Source: Caulobacter sp. CCH9-E1 (lineage in GTDB: Bacteria > Pseudomonadota > Alphaproteobacteria > Caulobacterales > Caulobacteraceae). Taken from it: a DNA stretch of 8,473 nucleotides. The DNA lies in assembly GCF_001556515.1 (NCBI RefSeq), contig NZ_LSJA01000147.1:1-8473 (forward strand), written 5' to 3'. Under the pieces are notes generated by a model. That model worked only from the letters and a program-made list of their open reading frames with translations. It made no database searches and had not been told where the DNA came from. Positions 1 to 6,473 of the stretch are shown one piece after another (the stretch's first letter is position 1; the number at the start of each line of letters is the position of its first letter). The position numbers were made by a program, and so were the translations under genes.

Positions 1-23
1 GAGGTGTCGGCTCGAAGAGACGA

Positions 24-98
24 CGGAGGGGGAAGAGGCAAGATCTGCAAGCACTTCCCCCTCCGGCGCTTCGCGCCGCCTCCCCCGCTAGGGGGAGG
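24..98. repeat. CCTCCCCC-type palindromic intergenic repeat downstream of puuB
   Basis: Three stacked inverted repeats lie in the 106 bases after puuB. CCTCCCCC (79-86) pairs with GGGGGAGG (91-98) across a 4-base loop. GGCGC (65-69) pairs with GCGCC (73-77). A 12-base arm at 24-35 pairs perfectly with 54-65 across 18 bases. The layout, hairpin then small hairpin then CCGGAGGGGG, is the same as the element at the other end of the window but in the opposite orientation. The rest of 1-106 shows nothing gene-like. Confidence 0.8.
79..98 (-). terminator. Possible transcript-end hairpin after puuB
   Basis: A perfect 8-bp GC stem with a 4-base loop begins 8 bases beyond the puuB stop on the transcribed strand. 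It has no following T-run, so it is not a textbook intrinsic terminator. It could stop transcription weakly or protect the 3' end of the mRNA. It is part of the repeat at 24-98, and its role is inferred from position only. Confidence 0.35.
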
Positions 99-106
99 AT
101 TAAGCG

Positions 107-1390
107 CTAAAGCCGATCCCGCAGCGCGTACCAACTCAGCCCCGCCACGGTCAGCGGCCAGCGCAGCCAGCGCCCGCCGGGGAATGGCGGCGTCGGGACC
201 CGCGCCAGCAGGCCGAGCGCCTCGGCGCTCCCCTCCGCCAGCAGCCTGCCAACATAGGGCGCCAGCATCACCCCCTGCCCCGAATAGCCCGAGGCCACGC
301 GCACGCCCGGCGCGACCTCGCCGACGAACGGCATGCGGCTCATGGTGATGCCCAGGGTCCCGCCCCAGGCGTGGGTGATCTCGACCTCGGCCAGGCGCGG
401 ATAGACCTTCGCCAAGTTCTTCCGGACCATCCCGGCGATGTCGCGCGGGAAGCCGGGGCGGTAGTTCTCGCCGCCGCCGAACAGCAGCCGCCCGTCCGGC
501 GTCTTGCGGAAGTAGTTCACGACGAAGCGGCTGTCGGACACCGCCGCGTTCGAGCGGATGATCGCGTCGGCCAATGCCCCCAGCGGCGTGGTGACGGCGA
601 TGAAGTTGTTGATCGGCATGACCCGGGCCCGCGCCGCGCCCGCCATGGCGTTGAGGCAGCCGTCGCCGGTGAGGATCAGCCGCTCGCAGGTCACCCGGCC
701 CCGCGCGGTCTCGACGACGATCTTGCCGCCCTCGCGCCGCCAGGCCTCGGCGCGGGTGTGCTCGTGGATCACGGCGCCCGCCGCCAGGGCGCGCCGGGCC
801 ATCCCTTGCGCCAGCTTCAGCGGATGGACGTGACCGCCGCCGCGGTCGATCAGGCCGCCGTGGTAGACGTCGGTCCCCAGTTCGTGGGCGAGGTCGGCCT
901 CGCCGATCAGGTCGAGCTGGTCATAGCCATAGCGCTCGGCCATCAGCGCGAGATAGGCGGCGTCCTCGGCCTCGCCGTTCGGCTTGTGGCGCGCGTGGAT
1001 CATGCCCGGCCGCCAGTCGCAGGGGACGGCGTCGGTCAGGGTCTTGAAGTGGGCGCGGGCGTCCTCGGCCAGACGCCACAGGGCGAGGGCGTCGTCCTGT
1101 CCGACGGTCTTTTCAAGCCAGGCCTGGTCGCGCCGCTGGCCGGTGTGGACCTGCCCGCCGTTGCGGCCGGTGGCGGCGGCGCCGACGTGAGCGGCTTCCA
1201 GGACGATCGCCCGGCTGCCCAGCGCCAAGGCCGCGCCGAGGCCGGTGAAGCCGGCGCCGACGATGCAGACCTCGATCTGGTGATCGCCTTCGAGCGGCGG
1301 AAGGTCGAGAGGCCCCAAAGCTGTGGCCTCGTACCAGTTCCCTCTCCCATAGGGAGAGGGGTAGGGGTGAGGGGTTTCGCCGGTCACCAC
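107..1390 (-). CDS. puuB: Gamma-glutamylputrescine oxidoreductase-like FAD enzyme (PuuB family, DAO fold)
   Basis: Predicted cytoplasmic flavoprotein of 427 residues that oxidises the free amine of gamma-glutamylputrescine to the aldehyde, releasing ammonia and peroxide. The sequence shows an N-terminal FAD-binding Rossmann motif GAGFTG (residues 45-50), the family motif ATGRNGGQ (73-80), a GGGHVHP segment matching the GGHIHP of E. coli PuuB, and the family ending PFPGGR...LRDRL. Length is very close to E. coli PuuB, so it is complete; the stop is TAG. The start chosen is GTG at 1390 behind GAGGGG with a 5-base spacer. The first ~17 residues (including PHPYPSPYGRG) are encoded by an intergenic repeat, and the family-like part begins at NWYEATA (18-24). 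An in-frame TTG at 1318 is a possible alternative but would lose that motif. The segment between GAGFTG and VLEA is about 3 residues shorter than in E. coli PuuB. It is the last gene of the unit. Family is secure; exact substrate is inferred from the neighbours. Confidence 0.9.
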   Translation of the reverse strand: MVTGETPHPYPSPYGRGNWYEATALGPLDLPPLEGDHQIEVCIVGAGFTGLGAALALGSRAIVLEAAHVGAAATGRNGGQVHTGQRRDQAWLEKTVGQDDALALWRLAEDARAHFKTLTDAVPCDWRPGMIHARHKPNGEAEDAAYLALMAERYGYDQLDLIGEADLAHELGTDVYHGGLIDRGGGHVHPLKLAQGMARRALAAGAVIHEHTRAEAWRREGGKIVVETARGRVTCERLILTGDGCLNAMAGAARARVMPINNFIAVTTPLGALADAIIRSNAAVSDSRFVVNYFRKTPDGRLLFGGGENYRPGFPRDIAGMVRKNLAKVYPRLAEVEITHAWGGTLGITMSRMPFVGEVAPGVRVASGYSGQGVMLAPYVGRLLAEGSAEALGLLARVPTPPFPGGRWLRWPLTVAGLSWYALRDRL

Positions 1391-1449
1391 TGTAACCCCT
1401 CATCCCCCACGCCTTCGGCGCGGGTCCCCCTTCTCCCTAGGGGAGAAGG
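1340..1449. repeat. CCCTCTCCC-type inverted repeat spanning the puuA/puuB junction
   Basis: The left arm has CCCTCTCCC (1340-1348) pairing with GGGAGAGGG (1352-1360). The right arm has CCTTCTCCC (1429-1437) pairing with GGGAGAAGG (1441-1449). Between them TGAGGGGTT (1368-1376) pairs with AACCCCTCA (1394-1402), and CGCC/GGCG (1410-1413/1417-1420) forms a small central hairpin. The two arms are related, diverged inverted copies. The element fills most of the 72-base gap and extends into the first ~17 codons of puuB. Peptides such as PHPYPSPYGRG are a common by-product of translating this repeat type. Confidence 0.85.
1368..1402 (-). promoter_or_regulatory. puuB ribosome-binding site and GTG start inside a repeat stem-loop
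   Basis: On the transcribed strand GAGGGG (1401-1396) lies 5 bases ahead of the GTG start (1390-1388). The same GAGGGG is in the 5' side of a perfect 9-bp stem (1394-1402 with 1368-1376), extendable by a run of G-C pairs past a one-base bulge, with the GTG in the 17-base loop. If this stem forms in the mRNA it would mask the ribosome-binding site of puuB. The pairing is seen directly; a regulatory effect is inference. Confidence 0.45.
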
Positions 1450-1462
1450 TTCATGCTCTGCC

Positions 1463-2860
1463 CTACACATTCAGCAGCAGGAACTCCCGCTCCCATGGGC
1501 TGATGGTGCGCATGAAGGTCTCGTACTCGGCCTGCTTCACCCGATCATAGGCGGCGCAGAAGGTGGGGCCCAGGATATCGACCAGGGGCTGGCAGGCCTC
1601 GAACAGCTTGAGCGATTCCGACAGGCTGCGCGGCAGCTCCACGCCCCGGACGCTGGCGTCGGTGGCGACCGGCTCGGCGGGTTTCAGGCCCTGGACCATG
1701 CCCAGATAGCCCGCCGCCAGCGAGGCGGCGATCGCCAGGTACGGATTGGCGTCCGACGAGGGGATGCGGTTCTCCAGCCGCCGGTTCTCCGGGCCCGACG
1801 GCGGCACGCGCAGGCCGCAGGTGCGGTTGTCATAGCCCCACTGGGTGTTGACCGGCGCGCCCGAGTCCTTGGCGATGCGGCGGTAGGAATTCACGTACGG
1901 CGCCAGGATCGCCATGATCGCCGGCAGGAAGGTCTGCTGGCCGGCGATGAAGCCGTGGAAGAGCTCGGTCTCCTCGCCCTTCTCTCCTGAGAACAGGTTG
2001 CGCCCCTTCTTGTCGACGATCGACTGGTGGATGTGCATGGCGCTGCCGGGCTCGGAAGCCATCGGTTTGGCCATGAAGGTCGCGTAGATCTCGTGCTCCA
2101 GCGCCACCTCGCGGATGGTGCGCTTCATCATGAAGACCTGGTCGGCCAGCTCCAGCGGATGGCCGTGCCGCAGGTTGATCTCCATCTGCGCCACGCCGCT
2201 TTCGTGGATCAGGGTGTCGATCTCCAGCCCCTGGCGCTCGGAGTACTCGTACATGTCCTCGAACAGGGCGTCGAACTCGTTGACCGCGCTGATCGAATAG
2301 CCCTGCCGCCCGGTTTCCGGACGCCCCGAGCGGCCGATGGGGGGCTTCAGCGGATAGTCCGGGTCGGTGTTGCGGTCGACCAGATAGAACTCGATCTCCG
2401 GCGCCACGATCGGGCTCCAGCCCTTCTCGTCATAGAGCGCCAGCACCCGGCGCAGCACCTGGCGGGGCGCTTCCTCGACCGGGCGGCCGTCGGGGTGGAA
2501 GGCGTCGTGGATCACCTGGGCCGTCGGGTCCTGCGCCCATGGCACGGCGGCCAGGGTGGCGAAGTCGGGGGTCAGGAAGATGTCGGTGTCGGACTGCACC
2601 GCGTTCACCGCCCCCTCGAATTCGGGGAAGTCGCCGGTGATGGTCTGGTAGAATACCGCCAGCGGCAGGTTCATCGACGGCGTGCCGAGGAACTTGCGCA
2701 CCGGCATGATCTTGCCGCGCGCCACGCCGGCCAGGTCGGGCACCACGCACTCGATCTCCTCGATGTGCTGGCGCGCGAACCAGTCCTTGGCCTCCTCGAT
2801 CGTCGAGACGCCGCGATCCAGGATCTGGTCGCGCTTGGCCTTGTTGTGCTTGGGCTTCAT
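1463..2860 (-). CDS. puuA: Gamma-glutamylpolyamine synthetase (PuuA/SpuI-like, glutamine synthetase fold)
   Basis: A 465-residue member of the glutamine synthetase superfamily of the PuuA type, which joins glutamate to the amino group of putrescine using ATP in the cytoplasm, the first step of the gamma-glutamyl pathway. Visible features are the N-terminal beta-grasp region (around 33-100, including DLAGVARGK), the metal-binding EIE at 155-157, ESGVAQMEINL at 220-230, MHIH at 275-278 (ATP/metal site), the substrate loop VNSYRR (323-328), WGYDNRT (341-347) and ENR..SSDANPYL near 363-375. The ATG start overlaps the TGA stop of the upstream aminotransferase as ATGA, and GGAGG lies 7 bases ahead (2868-2872), so translation is probably coupled. 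E. coli PuuA is similar in length (about 472). Its operon partners puuB and puuD support gamma-glutamylation of a polyamine rather than ordinary glutamine synthesis; the preferred amine (putrescine, spermidine or another) cannot be read from the sequence. Confidence 0.92.
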   Translation of the reverse strand: MKPKHNKAKRDQILDRGVSTIEEAKDWFARQHIEEIECVVPDLAGVARGKIMPVRKFLGTPSMNLPLAVFYQTITGDFPEFEGAVNAVQSDTDIFLTPDFATLAAVPWAQDPTAQVIHDAFHPDGRPVEEAPRQVLRRVLALYDEKGWSPIVAPEIEFYLVDRNTDPDYPLKPPIGRSGRPETGRQGYSISAVNEFDALFEDMYEYSERQGLEIDTLIHESGVAQMEINLRHGHPLELADQVFMMKRTIREVALEHEIYATFMAKPMASEPGSAMHIHQSIVDKKGRNLFSGEKGEETELFHGFIAGQQTFLPAIMAILAPYVNSYRRIAKDSGAPVNTQWGYDNRTCGLRVPPSGPENRRLENRIPSSDANPYLAIAASLAAGYLGMVQGLKPAEPVATDASVRGVELPRSLSESLKLFEACQPLVDILGPTFCAAYDRVKQAEYETFMRTISPWEREFLLLNV

Positions 2861-2872
2861 GCCGCCGCCTCC
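2857..2872 (-). promoter_or_regulatory. ATGA stop/start overlap with GGAGG site for puuA
   Basis: The aminotransferase TGA and the puuA ATG share bases (ATGA, 2860-2857). GGAGG (2868-2872) stands 7 bases ahead of the puuA ATG, inside the end of the aminotransferase coding sequence. This is the usual arrangement for translational coupling and suggests the two enzymes are made in linked amounts. Confidence 0.75.
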
Positions 2873-4260
2873 GGCTTGAGCGCGCGGAGGATGGGCTCGG
2901 CCTCGGTCAGGGACTTGCCGATGATCCCGACCAGCTCGTCGATCTCGGCGTGGGTGATGATCAGCGGCGGGCAGCAGACGATGCTGTCGCGGATGGCGCG
3001 GACCATCAGGCCGTTCTTGATGCAGATGTCCCGGACGATCGGACCGGCCTCGCCCTCCTTGTCGAGGAAGCGATGGTTGGTCCCCTTCTCCCGCACGATC
3101 TCGACCGCGCCGATCAGGCCCAGCGAGCGGGTTTCGCCGACCAGCGGATGGTCGTTCAGTCGCGCCAGGGCCTTGGCGAGGTAAGGGCCGGCGTCATCGC
3201 GCGCCCGCTCGACCAGGCCCTCGCGCTCGATGATCTCGATGTTCTTCAGCGCCACGGCCGCGCAGGTCGGGTGGCCCGAATAGGTGAAGCCGTGGATGAA
3301 GTCGCCGCCCTTCTCGCGCAGCTCGGCGACGATGTGGTCGGCCACGCCCACGGCCGAGATCGGCAGGTAGCCCGACGACAGGCCCTTGGCCATGGCGATC
3401 AGGTCCGGCTTGATCCCATAGTGCTGGTGGCCGAACCATTGGCCCAGGCGCCCGAAACCGCAGATCACCTCGTCGCAGACCAGCAGGATGCCATACTTGC
3501 GGCACAGGGCCTCGACCGCGGGCCAGTAGCCGTCCGGCGGGATGATCACCCCGCCCGCGCCCTGCACCGGCTCGCCGATGAAGGCCGCGACGTTTTCGGG
3601 GCCGACCTCCAGGATCTTGTCCTCGATCTCCTTGACCGCCCGATCACGGAAGGCGGCCGGATCCTCGCCGAAGCCCTCGCCGAACTGGTAGGGCTGCATC
3701 ACGTGGGCGACGCCGGGGATCGGCAGGTCGCCCTGCTTGTGCATCGGCTTCATGCCGCCCAGCGACACGCCCGCGACGGTCGAGCCATGGTAGGCGTTCC
3801 AGCGGCTGATGAAGACCTTGCGCTGCGGCTGGTCTTTCAGCTTCCAGTAGTGGCGGACCAGGCGGAAGACCGTGTCGTTGGCCTCCGAACCCGACGAGTT
3901 GAAGAACACGTGGGTCAGGCGGCCGCCCATCTTCTCGGCGATCTTGGCCGCCAGCTTCACGGTCGGCGGCGTCGTCGTCTTGAAGAAGGTGTTGTAGTAG
4001 GGCAGCTCCAGCATCTGGTCGTAGGCCGCGTCGGCCAGCTCGGTGCGCCCGTAGCCGACATTGACGCACCACAGGCCCGCCATGCCGTCGAGAATACGGT
4101 GGCCGTCGCCGTCGGTGATGTAGCAGCCCTCGGCGCGGGTCACGATGCGGCTGCCGCCCAGCTCGGCGATGACCTTGTGGTCGGCCTGGGCCGGTAGGTG
4201 GTGGGCGAGGTCGAGACGCTTGAGCTCGGCGACGTCGTGGTTGCGGATGGGGACGGTCAT
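2857..4260 (-). CDS. spuC: Class III PLP aminotransferase, SpuC-like (putrescine/omega-amine:pyruvate)
   Basis: A 467-residue fold-type I, class III pyridoxal-phosphate aminotransferase. Visible motifs are GLWCVNVGYG (62-71, typical of the omega-amine:pyruvate subgroup), NSSGSEAND (121-129, cofactor phosphate site), WNAYHGST (154-161), GEPVQGAGG (229-237), CDEV with Asp263 that contacts the pyridine ring, and AKGLSSGYLP with the predicted Schiff-base Lys292. The closest type I recognise is Pseudomonas SpuC, which transfers an amino group from putrescine to pyruvate giving 4-aminobutyraldehyde. An in-frame upstream start at 4374 would overlap puuD by about 97 bases; ATG at 4260 is preferred because CAGGAG sits 7 bases ahead in the 17-base gap after puuD. 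The protein end overlaps the puuA start by 4 bases. It may act on putrescine as a bypass of the glutamylated route, or on GABA or beta-alanine; the family does not separate these by sequence alone. The gene symbol is a best match, not proven orthology. Confidence 0.88.
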   Translation of the reverse strand: MTVPIRNHDVAELKRLDLAHHLPAQADHKVIAELGGSRIVTRAEGCYITDGDGHRILDGMAGLWCVNVGYGRTELADAAYDQMLELPYYNTFFKTTTPPTVKLAAKIAEKMGGRLTHVFFNSSGSEANDTVFRLVRHYWKLKDQPQRKVFISRWNAYHGSTVAGVSLGGMKPMHKQGDLPIPGVAHVMQPYQFGEGFGEDPAAFRDRAVKEIEDKILEVGPENVAAFIGEPVQGAGGVIIPPDGYWPAVEALCRKYGILLVCDEVICGFGRLGQWFGHQHYGIKPDLIAMAKGLSSGYLPISAVGVADHIVAELREKGGDFIHGFTYSGHPTCAAVALKNIEIIEREGLVERARDDAGPYLAKALARLNDHPLVGETRSLGLIGAVEIVREKGTNHRFLDKEGEAGPIVRDICIKNGLMVRAIRDSIVCCPPLIITHAEIDELVGIIGKSLTEAEPILRALKPEAAA

Positions 4261-4267
4261 ACTGAGG

Positions 4268-4273
4268 CTCCTG
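4268..4273 (-). promoter_or_regulatory. Ribosome-binding site that decides the aminotransferase start
   Basis: CAGGAG lies 7 bases ahead of the ATG at 4260, within the 17-base gap after the puuD stop. It supports this start over the longer open frame that would begin inside puuD at 4374. Confidence 0.8.
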
Positions 4274-4277
4274 GGTC

Positions 4278-5030
4278 TTAAACGACGAGCGGCGCGCCTC
4301 TGAGGGCGCGTCCGAAGATTTCGAAGAAGATTTGCGATTGCCGGTTCTGCGCCGGCTTCCATTCGGGGTGCCACTGGACGGCCAGCACGGGCGCGCCGTT
4401 GACGGTGGCGGAGAACCCCTCGACCACGCCGTCCGGCGCGCGGGCCTCGACGGCGAGGCCTTCGCCCAGCCGGTCGACGCCCTGGTAGTGGACCGAATTG
4501 ACCATCGCCGCCTCGGCCCCGAACGCGCGGGCCAGCACGCCGCCGGGGATCAGGCTCACGTCGTGCAGGTGGTCGAACATGCCGTTGAAGTCGACGTCGT
4601 CGAGCGCGTGGTGGGCGATCAGGTCGGGGTTGGCCGCCATGTCCCGCCGCAGCGTGCCGCCGAACGCGACGTTGATCTCCTGGAAGCCCCGGCAGACGCC
4701 GAACACCGGCTTGCCGAGGTCCAGCATGGCCGTGATCAGGTCGGCGGTCATGCCGTCGCGGGCCGCGTCGAACGGGCCCGGCGCGTCGCCGATCTCCTCG
4801 CCATAGAGCGCGGGGTCGAGGTTCGAGGGACTGCCCGTCAGCATCAGACCGTCCAGCCGCCCGGCCACCTCGGCCGCCCGCATTCTTCCCGGCAGGGACG
4901 GGACCAGCAGCGCCGCCACATCGCCATAGGCCATCGTCGCCTCGACATAGCGGCTCATCACCGCCTGGGCCGGCTCGACCCCGACCGTGCGCGTGCAGCA
5001 GATGATTCCAGCGACGGGGCGAGCGGTCAT
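4278..5030 (-). CDS. puuD: Gamma-glutamyl-GABA hydrolase (PuuD, class I glutamine amidotransferase-like)
   Basis: A 250-residue cytoplasmic hydrolase of the peptidase C26 / class I glutamine amidotransferase-like family, which splits gamma-glutamyl-GABA into glutamate and GABA. The nucleophile elbow GVCRGFQEIN places the catalytic Cys at residue 113, and VQWHPEW gives His221 and Glu223 of the triad, nearly the same numbering as I recall for E. coli PuuD. The oxyanion-side loop LTGSPSNLDPALYG (64-77) is also family-like. The ATG at 5030 has GGAGA 6 bases ahead (5037-5041), at the very edge of a repeat element. It follows potG after a 158-base gap filled by that repeat and precedes the aminotransferase by 17 bases. 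Length and catalytic residues are intact, so the enzyme should be active. PuuD with PuuA and PuuB is a strong marker of the glutamylated putrescine pathway. Confidence 0.93.
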   Translation of the reverse strand: MTARPVAGIICCTRTVGVEPAQAVMSRYVEATMAYGDVAALLVPSLPGRMRAAEVAGRLDGLMLTGSPSNLDPALYGEEIGDAPGPFDAARDGMTADLITAMLDLGKPVFGVCRGFQEINVAFGGTLRRDMAANPDLIAHHALDDVDFNGMFDHLHDVSLIPGGVLARAFGAEAAMVNSVHYQGVDRLGEGLAVEARAPDGVVEGFSATVNGAPVLAVQWHPEWKPAQNRQSQIFFEIFGRALRGAPLVV

Positions 5031-5038
5031 CCTAGATC

Positions 5039-5170
5039 TCCGATTTCCCCGGCGAATGCCGGGGCCCAGATCGAAGGCGCCAAGCTCTGGCCGGCTGGCG
5101 CATCAAGCGAGCGCGACATCATCGGGCGCTCAGGCTGAATCTGGGTCCCGGCATTCGCCGGGAAGGTCGG
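5039..5170. repeat. GANTC-bearing inverted repeat, copy A (potG/puuD gap)
   Basis: The left arm has CCCCGGC (5047-5053), GAAT, GCCGGGG (5058-5064), followed by CCCAGATC. The right arm is an imperfect inverted copy with GAATC (5137-5141), CTGGGT, then CCCGGC (5147-5152), ATTC, GCCGGG (5157-5162). Each arm is a hairpin, and the two arms also pair with each other. The left edge supplies part of the puuD ribosome-binding site. The spacer of about 57 bases is not shared with the other copies. It resembles Caulobacter intergenic repeats described around CcrM methylation sites (from memory, not aligned). Confidence 0.9.
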
Positions 5171-5188
5171 GTTGTGGTTAGACATGGG

Positions 5189-6325
5189 TCACGACAACAG
5201 CACCGCCGGCGAGCAGGCGTGCCAGCACAGCCACACCGTCTCGCCCAGCTTGAAGTCTTCCTGGTCCCAGCGGGTCAGGTTCGAGCGCTGGACCTTCACG
5301 CGCCGGCCTCCCCCATTGGGCGTAAGAACCTCGACCTCGTAGGTCGAGGAGCCGCCCAGATAGGCCTCGTGCTTGATGACACCCGCCACCGCGTTGAAGC
5401 CTTTCGGGCAGTCGCCCAGGTTCGGCGGTTCGTCGCCCTCCTTCTTGTGCAGCTCGATCTTCTCGGGGCGGATCGCCGCCCACGCCGTGCCGCCGCGCGG
5501 GCCGGTGACCCCGTGGTCCAGGAAGATGTCGACCGGCAGGTCCGGCGACTTGATCACCGCGTGACTGGGCTCGTCGACCGCCAGCACGCCCTCGAACAGG
5601 TTCACCTGGCCGATGAAGTCGGCCACGAAGCGGCTGTTGGGGAACTCGTAGAGGTCGCTGGGCGTGGCCACCTGCTGCAGCACGCCCTTGCTCATCACCG
5701 CGCAGCGCGACGCGAGAGCCAGAGCCTCGTCCTGGTCGTGGGTGACCATGATGAAGGTGATCCCGACCTTCTCCTGCAAGGTGCAGAGCTCGGTGCGCAT
5801 CTGCTCGCGCAGCTTGGCGTCCAGCGCCGACAGCGGCTCGTCCAGCAGCAGCACGCGCGGCCGCTTGACCAGGGCGCGGGCCAGGGCGACGCGTTGGCGC
5901 TGGCCGCCGGACAGCTGGTCGGGCTTGCGCTCGCCCAGGCCGCCCAGTTGCACCAGCTCCAGCGCCTCGGCCACACGCTGGTCGCGCTCGGCCTTGGGCA
6001 CGCGGTCGACCTTCAGGCCGTAGGCGACGTTGTCGGCCACGGTCATGTGCGGGAACACGGCGTAGGACTGGAACACCATGTTCACCGGCCGCTTGTTGGG
6101 CGGGATGTTCGAGATGTCCTGGCCGTCGATCAGGATCCGCCCCTCGGTCGGGGTCTCGAAGCCGGCCAGCATCCTAAGCAAGGTGGTCTTGCCGCAGCCC
6201 GACGGTCCCAGCAGCGCGAAGAACTCGCCCTCGTTGACGGTCAGCGAGACGTTGTCGACGGCCGCCAGCTTGCCGAACCGCTTGGTGACGTTCTCGAAGG
6301 TGATGATGGGTTTTGGCGCGGTCAT
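5189..6325 (-). CDS. potG: Polyamine ABC transporter ATP-binding protein (PotG/PotA-like)
   Basis: A 378-residue ATPase that would sit on the inner face of the membrane and drive polyamine import with the PotH and PotI permeases. Visible are Walker A GPSGCGKT (40-47), the Q-loop at Gln86, the signature LSGGQ (138-142), Walker B VLLLDE (158-163), the D-loop SALDA and the switch His196 in MVTHD. The C-terminal part from about residue 240 contains a TOBE-like regulatory domain (AAIRPEKIELH near 283-293), as in the spermidine/putrescine family. Length matches E. coli PotG (about 377). ATG at 6325 is chosen over an in-frame GTG at 6346 because GGGGGA lies 8 bases ahead and the family begins near here. 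A repeat element lies on each side of the gene. PotG and PotA are close paralogues; potG is preferred from the putrescine catabolic context. Confidence 0.93.
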   Translation of the reverse strand: MTAPKPIITFENVTKRFGKLAAVDNVSLTVNEGEFFALLGPSGCGKTTLLRMLAGFETPTEGRILIDGQDISNIPPNKRPVNMVFQSYAVFPHMTVADNVAYGLKVDRVPKAERDQRVAEALELVQLGGLGERKPDQLSGGQRQRVALARALVKRPRVLLLDEPLSALDAKLREQMRTELCTLQEKVGITFIMVTHDQDEALALASRCAVMSKGVLQQVATPSDLYEFPNSRFVADFIGQVNLFEGVLAVDEPSHAVIKSPDLPVDIFLDHGVTGPRGGTAWAAIRPEKIELHKKEGDEPPNLGDCPKGFNAVAGVIKHEAYLGGSSTYEVEVLTPNGGGRRVKVQRSNLTRWDQEDFKLGETVWLCWHACSPAVLLS

Positions 6326-6352
6326 TGCGGATGTCCCCCGGCACACAAAATC

Positions 6353-6459
6353 CCGACCTCCCCGGCGAATGCCGGGGTCCAGATCATAAGGCTGGAAGGA
6401 GCCAGGAAGGGCGAAAGCTCAGGCTGAATCTGGGTCCCGGCATTCGCCGGGAAGATCGG
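6353..6459. repeat. GANTC-bearing inverted repeat, copy B (potI/potG gap)
   Basis: The left arm has CCCCGGC (6360-6366), GAAT, GCCGGGG (6371-6377) followed by TCCAGATC. The right arm has GAATC (6426-6430) and CCCGGC (6436-6441), ATTC, GCCGGG (6446-6451). The orientation is the same as in copies A and C. The spacer is shorter (about 32 bases) and contains its own small CTGG/CCAG palindrome. The arms differ from the other copies at a few positions (GGGGTCC for GGGGCCC, GAAGATCGG for GAAGGTCGG), so this is the most diverged of the three. Confidence 0.9.
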
Positions 6460-6473
6460 AAGAGAGAGGAGTG

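Noticed and set aside
371..1990. Long plus-strand open frame of 539 codons across puuB and puuA
   Set aside because: It is antisense to two well-supported genes with recognisable motifs, reads straight through the junction repeat, and has a low-complexity Arg/Gly/Ala/His-rich translation typical of GC-rich shadow frames.
1463..2860. True glutamine synthetase (GlnA)
   Set aside because: The gene is flanked by puuB, puuD and polyamine transport genes, and its N-terminal and C-terminal segments match the PuuA/SpuI type rather than GlnA; no adenylylation-site motif was recognised.
2027..4197. Plus-strand open frames of 385 and 415 codons opposite puuA and the aminotransferase
   Set aside because: Both are antisense to genes with intact catalytic motifs, and their translations show no recognisable domain; they fit codon-bias shadows.
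4261..4374. Longer N-terminus for the aminotransferase starting inside puuD
   Set aside because: The extra 38 residues are Arg-rich out-of-frame puuD sequence, whereas CAGGAG is well placed ahead of the ATG at 4260.
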